From: Gammaproteobacteria bacterium
GTDB lineage: Bacteria; Pseudomonadota; Gammaproteobacteria; GCA-002705445; GCA-002716945
Assembly: GCA_002728355.1 (NCBI GenBank)
Contig: PBXG01000012.1
Span: 56,388-68,664, forward strand
Length of the DNA stretch: 12,277 bases
Direction of reading: 5' to 3'
Position numbers and translations under genes: made by a program. Below are positions 6,932 to 12,277 of the stretch, one piece after another; the first letter of the stretch is position 1; each line of letters opens with the position of its first letter. The notes beneath the pieces are model-generated. The model was given only the letters and a program-made list of their open reading frames with translations. It was not told the origin of the DNA and did no database searches.

Positions 6932-8040
6932 TAGCGAGTCCTCTTTAAAAGTATTCTAAGGTTTTTAATAAATAATTTGCACTCATTCATTGTTCCAATT
7001 GTAACTCTTAAATAATTTGGAAGTCCATAATTTTTCAGAGGTCTCAATATTATTCCCTTTTTTAAAAGTCCTTCAAAAATTACACTGGCATCAATGCCAA
7101 AATAAATTGTGATAAAATTTGTATAAGAATCAATATATTTTATAGAATCTTTATCCAGCTCTTTTGTAATATATTCATAACACGTTTTATTAATTTCTAG
7201 ACTGTCTCTTAAAAATTTTTTATCTTTCAATGACTTTATTGCCATAATTTGTGCAATCTGATTTACATTAAAAGGTTGTCTCATAGAATTAAGTTTTTGT
7301 ATAATATCTGTTTGAGATATTCCATAACCCACTCTAGATCCTGCGATTGCATAAATTTTTGAGAATGAACGAGTAATAATTATATTTTTGAAATCTTTTA
7401 TTAAATCTAAAGCAGATTTGTGGCCTCTGTAACACGCATACTCAATATAAGCCTCGTCAATTACTACAATAATTTTCTTTGGGATTGACTTTAGAAATTC
7501 TTTTAGCCTTTTAGAATCAATTATTGTTCCTGTTGGATTTGAAGGATTAGCAATGAAAATTACCTTAGTCTTTGAAGATATGCTATCTTTAATCGAGTCT
7601 AAGTTGACAGTCATGAAAGATGCATCATTTTTCTTGTTAATATTTACCTCAACAATCTTAGCTCTCATTGAATTTGATATCATCTTATAAACTAAAAAGG
7701 CATGCTTACTAATAATCACTTCATCATTTTTTGCTAAAAAGGTTCTTCCTATTAATTCTAAAATTTCATTTGAACCATTTCCGATAATTATATTTTTAGT
7801 CTTTAATTTATATTTCTTATGATAAACCCTAATTTCCTCAATAAGATCTGAGCATTTTCCATCTGGATACCTGTTCAAAGATAGTATTTCTTGTCTCGCA
7901 GCATTAATTGCATTCAAGGATGGGCCAAGAGGATTTTCATTTGACGCTAACTTTACTACTTTAGATACAGCATATTTCTTTTTAACCAGTTCAGCACTGA
8001 GCCCAGGTTGGTAAGTATTCGTTGACTTTGGATTAGGCAT
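6931..8040 (-). CDS. hisC: Histidinol-phosphate / aromatic aminotransferase (HisC family)
   Basis: A class I/II PLP aminotransferase of 369 residues. Landmarks are LASNENPLGP (31-40), RYPDG (57-61), GNGSNEI (87-93), NPSNPTG (165-171), DEAY (195-198, Asp195 contacting the pyridine nitrogen) and SFSKIYAIAGSRVGYG (225-240). Lys228 forms the PLP Schiff base and Arg236 contacts phosphate. The sequence is HisC-like, which usually means histidinol phosphate as substrate. Its place between pheA and tyrA suggests that it also, or mainly, transaminates phenylpyruvate, 4-hydroxyphenylpyruvate or prephenate, as proposed for hisC2 paralogues in such clusters. Substrate is therefore undecided. The ATG follows the pheA stop immediately (TAGATG) with AAAGAG about seven bases upstream. 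The N-terminus is slightly short (YQPG at 10-13) but normal for the family. Confidence 0.92.
   Translation of the reverse strand: MPNPKSTNTYQPGLSAELVKKKYAVSKVVKLASNENPLGPSLNAINAARQEILSLNRYPDGKCSDLIEEIRVYHKKYKLKTKNIIIGNGSNEILELIGRTFLAKNDEVIISKHAFLVYKMISNSMRAKIVEVNINKKNDASFMTVNLDSIKDSISSKTKVIFIANPSNPTGTIIDSKRLKEFLKSIPKKIIVVIDEAYIEYACYRGHKSALDLIKDFKNIIITRSFSKIYAIAGSRVGYGISQTDIIQKLNSMRQPFNVNQIAQIMAIKSLKDKKFLRDSLEINKTCYEYITKELDKDSIKYIDSYTNFITIYFGIDASVIFEGLLKKGIILRPLKNYGLPNYLRVTIGTMNECKLFIKNLRILLKRTR
6939..6946 (-). promoter_or_regulatory. Strong ribosome binding site deciding the GTG start of tyrA
   Basis: AAAGAGGA on the minus strand, inside the last codons of hisC, is seven bases before the GTG at 6931. 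It is the best Shine-Dalgarno among the tightly packed junctions here and decides the non-ATG start of tyrA. Confidence 0.75.
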
Positions 8041-9114
8041 CTAAATACTCTTTGGATACGAGCCAAGATTTCTAAAAAATTGGCTTTTTCTCTCTATTTC
8101 AAGAAGTGTTTTATGTATTTTAATATCAGACATATGTCCTTCAATATCTATAAGAAACATATACTCCCAATTATTTTTTTTAGTTGGTATTGACTCAATT
8201 TTAGACATACTAATTTTATTTTTGGAGAGTGGTTCGATTATTTTGGCTAGAGCACCAACTTTATTTTCAAGAGATATTAATAATGATGTTTTATCATCTC
8301 CACTAATTTCAGGTTCAGCTTTACTAATAATTATAAATCTTGTTGAATTTTGAGATGAATCATTAATGTTTTTGTGAATTATAGGAATTTCATAATAATT
8401 TGAAGAATTAACGCTTCCAATAGCAGCTGCATTTTTCATATTACGGACTTTTTTTACAGCTGCAGAGTTACTAGTTGTAGAAATAAGTTTAGCATTCGGA
8501 AGATATTTCATAAGCCATTTTTCACATTGTTGAAATGACTGCTCATGTGCATATACTTTCATAATTGACTTTTTATTTTTTGATAAAGACATTAAACAAT
8601 GACTGACTTTTAAATTAATTTCTCCATTAATTAGCAAATTTGTCGTGACCAAATTTTCCACTGTTTCTTTCACGCTTCCTTGTGTTGAATTTTCAATTGG
8701 AACTATTCCATAATCAGCAACATCATTATCTACTTGACGAAAAACATCCGAAATATTATGAGCATACGAAGCTTCGGATGAAGATCCAAAGAATTTTATA
8801 AGAGCATCATGTGAATATGACATTTCTGGTCCAAGGCATGACACTTTTAATTTTTTTTCAAGAGATAAGCATGCGGACATAATTTCTCTGTATATAGATT
8901 GAAGATGTTGCGCAAGGAGTGGACCTTTATTAATTTTCTTAAGACTTCTCAGGATTTGTGCTTCCCGTGATGGCTTGAATATATCCGTCTCACCTATGCT
9001 ATCTTTGATTTTCTTTATAGTCTTTGCTAACTCAGCTCTCTTGTTAAGTATTTTTACTAAATCTTTATCAAGATTATCTATTTTACGGCGCAGTTTGTTT
9101 AAATCATCATTCAT
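8041..9114 (-). CDS. pheA: P-protein: chorismate mutase / prephenate dehydratase
   Basis: Bifunctional enzyme that turns chorismate into prephenate and then phenylpyruvate, the phenylalanine branch. The order is an AroQ chorismate mutase helix bundle (about 1-88; LRRKID 8-13, NKRAELA 24-30, PSREAQIL 48-55), a prephenate dehydratase domain (about 90-265; [13 protein letters not shown] 136-148, STRF 257-260), and an ACT domain (about 274-345). The ACT domain has GALA (287-290) for the usual GALV, and ESIP (307-310) for the usual ESRP. These two motifs form the phenylalanine site in characterised P-proteins, so feedback inhibition may be altered. The start is ambiguous. The ATG at 9114 overlaps the gyrA end by eight bases, but GGAG at 9128-9131 sits 13 bases from it and only seven from an in-frame TTG at 9120. 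I annotate the ATG; the alternative adds two residues. Confidence 0.94.
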   Translation of the reverse strand: MNDDLNKLRRKIDNLDKDLVKILNKRAELAKTIKKIKDSIGETDIFKPSREAQILRSLKKINKGPLLAQHLQSIYREIMSACLSLEKKLKVSCLGPEMSYSHDALIKFFGSSSEASYAHNISDVFRQVDNDVADYGIVPIENSTQGSVKETVENLVTTNLLINGEINLKVSHCLMSLSKNKKSIMKVYAHEQSFQQCEKWLMKYLPNAKLISTTSNSAAVKKVRNMKNAAAIGSVNSSNYYEIPIIHKNINDSSQNSTRFIIISKAEPEISGDDKTSLLISLENKVGALAKIIEPLSKNKISMSKIESIPTKKNNWEYMFLIDIEGHMSDIKIHKTLLEIERKSQFFRNLGSYPKSI

Positions 9115-11641
9115 TATCAACTACAGTCTCCATTGAAATAGCAACTAACTTCTCATCCTCACTGAGTACTTGCAACCTTACGCCTTGAGTGTTTCTTCCA
9201 ATAACCGGCATATCATTTACTGATATTCTAATTGTTTTACCTTTATTTGTAATCATAATAATCTGATCGTTATTATTAGTGTTGACCGCCCCAATCACAC
9301 TACCATTCCTTTTGCTGGTCTTAATACCAATTACTCCAACTCCGCCTCTTTTTTGTACATTATAATTCTCTACAGATACTCTATTTCCATAACCATTCTC
9401 AGTCGCAGTAACTATATCTCCTGTTGATGGTTTTAATATTGAAGTAAGTTTATTATCCTTTCCTAGACTTATACCTTTTACTCCCAGTGTACCTCTAAAT
9501 CTCTCTCGGACATCTGATTCATTAAATCTTATAACTTTTCCATTATCTGCAACTAACATAATATTATCATTAGTTTTAACATAATGGGCTCCAAGAACCT
9601 CATCATTTGCTTTGAGTACAATAGCCTTTAAACCTGTTGCTCTGATTTTTTTAAATAGAGATATAGGTATTTTATTAATCATGCCTAACCTTGTTGACAT
9701 AAATAAATATCCATCATCGAAAGAATTGACTACCACGAAAGAGCTTATTGACTCACCTTCGGACAGCGGAAGGATATTATTAATTGGACGACCACGCGCC
9801 TGTCTACTTGGATCTGGAATATCAAAAACTCTTATTGAATAAACTTTACCGACTGTAGAAAAACATAAAATTGTGTCATGTGTGTGAGCTTCGCATAATA
9901 ATTTAGCTTCATCCCCCTCTTTAAATTTAGTAGCATTTATACCTCTTCCGCCTCTCTTTTGTTTTTTAAAGTCATTGGCTGGAAGTCTTTTAACATAATC
10001 CTCTCTTGTGAGGACAACTATAACCCTTTCTTTCTTTATTAAATCCTCTTTTTTCAATTCCCCTTCATCAGACGAAACTATTGTTCTTCTACTCTCTCCA
10101 TATTCGTTTTTAATATCTTCAAGCTCAGCTTTCATCACTTTATCAAGTTCATCTGGGTTTGTAAGAATTTTTATAAAACGCTTTATTGACTGAATTTCTT
10201 TTTTATAATCATCAAATATTTTATCTTGCTCTAAATTAGTCAATTTTTGTAATCTGAGATCAAGAATAGCTTGAGCTTGCTGAGGCGAAATTTTATATTT
10301 TTTCCCTTTTAATCCATAGTTGTCATTTGATGGAAAAAAGTCTTTAGTTTCCTTAGTAATAACTCCTAGATATTTTTCTATATTTCCAATTTCCCATTCC
10401 TTTTGAACAAGATTATTTTTAGCTTCTTGAATAGTTTTAGATATTTTTATTAATTCGATTATTTTATCAACATTTATTAATGCAATACCTAGGCCTTCAA
10501 GTGTGTTAGCCTTATTTTTAGATTTATGTAAATCAAAAAGTGTCCTTCGGGTAATAACCTCTCTGCGGTGTTTAATAAATTCATTAAGAATCTCTTGTAT
10601 GCCTAAAGTCTTTGGTTCACCTTGGACAAGACATACCATATTGACAGAATATGAAATTTGCGCATTAGTGTGCTTATATAAAGAACTTAGTACAACCTGA
10701 TGCTGTTCTCCCCTTTTCAATTCTATGACTAACCTCATTCCTTCTCTATCTGATTCATCTCTTAGATTACTGATTCCAGATATTTTTTTATCCCTTACAA
10801 GTTGAGCTATATTTTCAATCAATTTAGATTTATTGACCTGATAAGGAAGTTCTTTAAAGACAATTGATGTTTTATCATTGTCTTTTTTTTCTATAATATG
10901 CTTAGCACGAATTTTGAATGAACCTCTACCAGTCTCAAGTGCTTTTCTTATTCCTCCATCGTTTTTAATTTCACCATGAGTTGGAAAATCAGGCCCTTGT
11001 AAATTACTTTTAGAAATCAAATCATCAAGATTCTCTCTATTAATCAATGTTGGATTATCAATCATACATATAGTTGAATCAATTATTTCAATAAGATTAT
11101 GAGGAGGTATATTTGTAGCCATTCCAACTGCTATACCTGTAGAACCATTTACTAATAGATTGGGAATACGAGTTGGAAGTACTGTTGGTTCATTTTCTGA
11201 TCCATCATAATTGGCAGAAAAGTCTACTGTATCCCTATCAATATCTTGGAGAAGTTCGTGTGATAATTTAGACATCCTAACTTCGGTGTATCTCATAGCT
11301 GCGGGCGAGTCACCGTCCACAGATCCAAAGTTTCCCTGACCGTCAACCAATGGATGTCTCATTGAAAATGGTTGAGCTAATCTCACAATCGTATCATATA
11401 CTGCTGTATCACCATGCGGATGATATTTACCTATTACGTCACCTACGATTCTTGCAGATTTTTTATATGATTTATTCCATGAATTATTTAATTCATGCAT
11501 TGAAAAAAGCACTCGGCGATGTACTGGCTTTAGACCATCTCTAACATCTGGTAGTGCTCTTCCAACAATCACGCTCATAGCATAACTCAGGTATGAGTTA
11601 CGCATCTCTTTTTCAAAGCGTATTTCTTGATTTTCAGCCAT
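9107..11641 (-). CDS. gyrA: DNA gyrase subunit A
   Basis: Breakage-reunion subunit of DNA gyrase, which with GyrB (not in the window) introduces negative supercoils. The 844 residues have a clear winged-helix and tower core followed by the six-bladed pinwheel domain. Landmarks are [21 protein letters not shown] (split over about 16-36), [17 protein letters not shown] (67-83) and AMRYTE (115-120) with catalytic Tyr118 after Arg117. [10 protein letters not shown] (459-468) ends the core, and the GyrA-box QKRGGRG (561-567) is needed for DNA wrapping. The quinolone-region positions equivalent to E. coli Ser83 and Asp87 are Thr79 and Asp83. The long acidic tail of E. coli GyrA is missing; the protein ends soon after the last blade with VVDNE. 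There is no clear Shine-Dalgarno; the ATG is preceded by ATCAATAT. It appears to lead the minus-strand gene run and overlaps pheA. Confidence 0.98.
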   Translation of the reverse strand: MAENQEIRFEKEMRNSYLSYAMSVIVGRALPDVRDGLKPVHRRVLFSMHELNNSWNKSYKKSARIVGDVIGKYHPHGDTAVYDTIVRLAQPFSMRHPLVDGQGNFGSVDGDSPAAMRYTEVRMSKLSHELLQDIDRDTVDFSANYDGSENEPTVLPTRIPNLLVNGSTGIAVGMATNIPPHNLIEIIDSTICMIDNPTLINRENLDDLISKSNLQGPDFPTHGEIKNDGGIRKALETGRGSFKIRAKHIIEKKDNDKTSIVFKELPYQVNKSKLIENIAQLVRDKKISGISNLRDESDREGMRLVIELKRGEQHQVVLSSLYKHTNAQISYSVNMVCLVQGEPKTLGIQEILNEFIKHRREVITRRTLFDLHKSKNKANTLEGLGIALINVDKIIELIKISKTIQEAKNNLVQKEWEIGNIEKYLGVITKETKDFFPSNDNYGLKGKKYKISPQQAQAILDLRLQKLTNLEQDKIFDDYKKEIQSIKRFIKILTNPDELDKVMKAELEDIKNEYGESRRTIVSSDEGELKKEDLIKKERVIVVLTREDYVKRLPANDFKKQKRGGRGINATKFKEGDEAKLLCEAHTHDTILCFSTVGKVYSIRVFDIPDPSRQARGRPINNILPLSEGESISSFVVVNSFDDGYLFMSTRLGMINKIPISLFKKIRATGLKAIVLKANDEVLGAHYVKTNDNIMLVADNGKVIRFNESDVRERFRGTLGVKGISLGKDNKLTSILKPSTGDIVTATENGYGNRVSVENYNVQKRGGVGVIGIKTSKRNGSVIGAVNTNNNDQIIMITNKGKTIRISVNDMPVIGRNTQGVRLQVLSEDEKLVAISMETVVDNE
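9128..9131 (-). promoter_or_regulatory. Ribosome binding site that bears on the pheA start choice
   Basis: GGAG on the minus strand, within the gyrA 3' end, lies seven bases from an in-frame TTG (9120) and 13 from the ATG (9114) of pheA. Spacing favours the TTG while codon preference favours the ATG. Confidence 0.5.
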
Positions 11642-11807
11642 ATATTGATGTAAGTCCGTAAATGATATTAAACATCTATTTTATCATAACGACCTGATAT
11701 ACACGATAAAAAAAATAACTATCCAAAAAAACGTCAAATATTAGTCGAGGAAGGTAATCAGTGATTTTAAATGAAATTTAAAGTAATATTTAGGATAGAG
11801 ACTAAAT
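11642..11807. promoter_or_regulatory. Divergent gyrA/ubiG promoter region
   Basis: This is the only sizeable non-coding stretch, lying between the divergent gyrA (minus) and ubiG (plus) starts, so promoters for both should be here. On the minus strand TATGAT (11683-11688) is a reasonable -10 candidate for gyrA, about 42 bases from the start codon, but no good -35 lies 17 bases upstream. A TTGACG (11732-11737, minus) looks like a -35 but has no matching -10 at normal spacing. On the plus strand TAATAT (11784-11789) could be a -10 for ubiG but is close to the start. AGGA (11792-11795) or GAG (11798-11800) could be the ubiG ribosome binding site. I see no inverted repeat that would mark an operator. 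Promoter presence is inferred from layout; individual boxes are low confidence. Confidence 0.5.
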
Positions 11808-11951
11808 ATGAATATAGATAAATCCGAAATTGAGAATTTTGATAATTACGCACATGAGTGGTGGAATAAAAGAGGTCCATATAAATTTATACATCTCCTT
11901 ACGCCGTTGAGGTTGAAATATATTTCAAACAATTTAAAACTAAAAGGATAG
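11808..11951 (+). pseudogene. ubiG: ubiG 5' fragment (ubiquinone O-methyltransferase), cut after 47 codons
   Basis: ATG at 11808 to TAG at 11949-11951 encodes 47 residues that match only the N-terminus of UbiG, the SAM-dependent enzyme performing both O-methylations in ubiquinone synthesis. Recognisable elements are DKSEIENFD (start helix), HEWWNKRGPYKFIH (the WW..G.FK.LH pattern) and TPLRLKYI (the NPLRLxYI motif). In full-length UbiG (about 240 residues) the next segment is the SAM-binding VLDVGCGGG motif. Here the frame ends immediately before it, and no plus-strand frame after 11948 resumes it. Divergence from gyrA is the normal ubiG location in many Gammaproteobacteria, which supports identity. 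The preserved N-terminus, with no internal damage and a sharp end, suggests a recent break or an artificial join rather than an old, decayed pseudogene. The fragment cannot be catalytically active. Confidence 0.82.
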
Positions 11952-12277
11952 AGCTTAAGTTAAGTTTATATAGCTGATTATTATCCTGCTTAAAAAAATC
12001 TATTAATTTATTTTCATAAAATTCGTAGTAGGGTGATGATTGATAAGCAATTTTAATTGATTTAAAATGATTTTTTTTCCAATCTTGGTTGTTTTCAATT
12101 AAAACATCATTGAATTTTCTTCTTATATTTTTACCAGAGTGTTTTACTGGAACACTTAACATTAAAATTCCATTAGCTGCATGAATATAAGTTCTATTTC
12201 TTAGTGTTTGTTTTTGATAAAAAGATTCTATATCCCAATAACATTTATTATTGATAATATATTTCCAATGAGAAATA
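11899..12277 (-). CDS. WbqC family protein, 3' part (5' end outside window)
   Basis: Open on the minus strand from the window edge (first full codon at 12276) to a TAA at 11899-11901, giving about 125 residues. An internal ATG at 12162 is not the true start, because homology continues upstream of it. Family-like segments are YQKQTLRNRTYIHAANG, LSVPVKHSG, NQDWKKNHFKSIKIAYQSSP and YYEFYENKLIDFF. These match the WbqC-like family (about 200 residues), found near surface-polysaccharide genes and especially frequent in Bacteroidota. Its biochemical role is not well established, so I assign none. The last residues, from about 11948 down, are antisense to the ubiG fragment. Similarity to the family tail (a helix after LNLSSI) may run into that overlap. 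The gene has no functional link to the gyrA cluster, and its Bacteroidota flavour is unlike its neighbours. I recognise the family from memory of its conserved segments, not from a search. Confidence 0.75.
   Translation of the reverse strand, partial: ISHWKYIINNKCYWDIESFYQKQTLRNRTYIHAANGILMLSVPVKHSGKNIRRKFNDVLIENNQDWKKNHFKSIKIAYQSSPYYEFYENKLIDFFKQDNNQLYKLNLSSILLVLNCLKYISTSTA
11913..11928. repeat. 16-base perfect palindrome in the ubiG/wbqC overlap
   Basis: TTGAAATATATTTCAA reads the same on both strands and lies inside the region read as ubiG on plus and as the wbqC tail on minus. No loop, GC-rich stem or T-run makes it look like a terminator. It lies about 20 bases from the point where UbiG similarity ends. 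Palindromes and short inverted homologies are plausible sites for inverted joins, but an AT-only palindrome of this size can also occur by chance. Confidence 0.6.

Noticed and set aside
11393-11407. Thr79 in GyrA as a quinolone-resistance change
   Set aside because: Threonine at the position of E. coli Ser83 is the wild-type residue in several bacteria, including Pseudomonas, and Asp83 is unchanged, so no acquired resistance is indicated.
11732-11737. TTGACG as the -35 box of a gyrA promoter
   Set aside because: There is no acceptable -10 box 16-18 bases downstream on the same strand; the positions there are runs of T.
1-12277. CRISPR arrays, tRNA or rRNA genes, insertion sequences, toxin-antitoxin or defence genes
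   Set aside because: I saw no regularly spaced repeats, cloverleaf candidates, transposase motifs or terminal inverted repeats. Apart from the short divergent spacer, every stretch is accounted for by recognised housekeeping genes and the partial WbqC gene.

Overview
The window reads as a low-GC, tightly packed gammaproteobacterial chromosome segment. The gene order gyrA-pheA-hisC-tyrA-aroA-cmk-rpsA-ihfB-lapA-lapB-pyrF, with the start of ubiG divergent from gyrA, is a recognisable gammaproteobacterial arrangement. The base composition is strongly AT-rich by eye, spacers are near zero, and most neighbouring genes overlap by 1 to 11 bases. This suggests a streamlined organism, plausibly a marine lineage of the SAR86 kind, but the genus is inference and cannot be proven from the sequence alone.

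Layout: positions 1-306 (+) hold the 3' end of a PfkB-family (adenosine-kinase-like) sugar or nucleoside kinase, which converges on and overlaps pyrF. From 11641 down to 283, everything on the minus strand is one run of eleven co-directional genes. They are DNA gyrase subunit A, then the terminal aromatic amino acid genes (P-protein PheA, aminotransferase HisC, prephenate dehydrogenase TyrA, EPSP synthase AroA). Next come cytidylate kinase, ribosomal protein S1, IHF beta, the LPS-assembly regulators LapA and LapB, and OMP decarboxylase PyrF. The junctions TAATG, TAGTG, TAGATG and ATGA imply translational coupling through much of the run. The only sizeable non-coding stretch is the 166-base divergent spacer 11642-11807; no gap exceeds 300 bases.

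How the genes work together: AroA makes EPSP on the way to chorismate. PheA and TyrA take chorismate or prephenate toward phenylalanine and tyrosine, and HisC can supply the transamination. Cmk and PyrF serve pyrimidine nucleotide supply. S1, IHF and gyrase are core information-processing proteins. LapA and LapB control LPS synthesis.

The right end is the anomaly. A normal-looking ubiG start (11808-11951, +) stops abruptly after 47 codons, just before its SAM-binding motif. It runs into the 3' end of a convergent WbqC-family gene whose sequence resembles Bacteroidota versions. A 16-base perfect palindrome sits in the overlap. This is either a real rearrangement or transfer, or an assembly or amplification chimera. 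Apart from this the window is ordinary housekeeping sequence. Secondary oddities are a five-domain S1, loss of serC from the cluster, an altered ACT motif in PheA, and a GyrA without an acidic tail. I see no evidence of a novel defence, mobile or RNA system.
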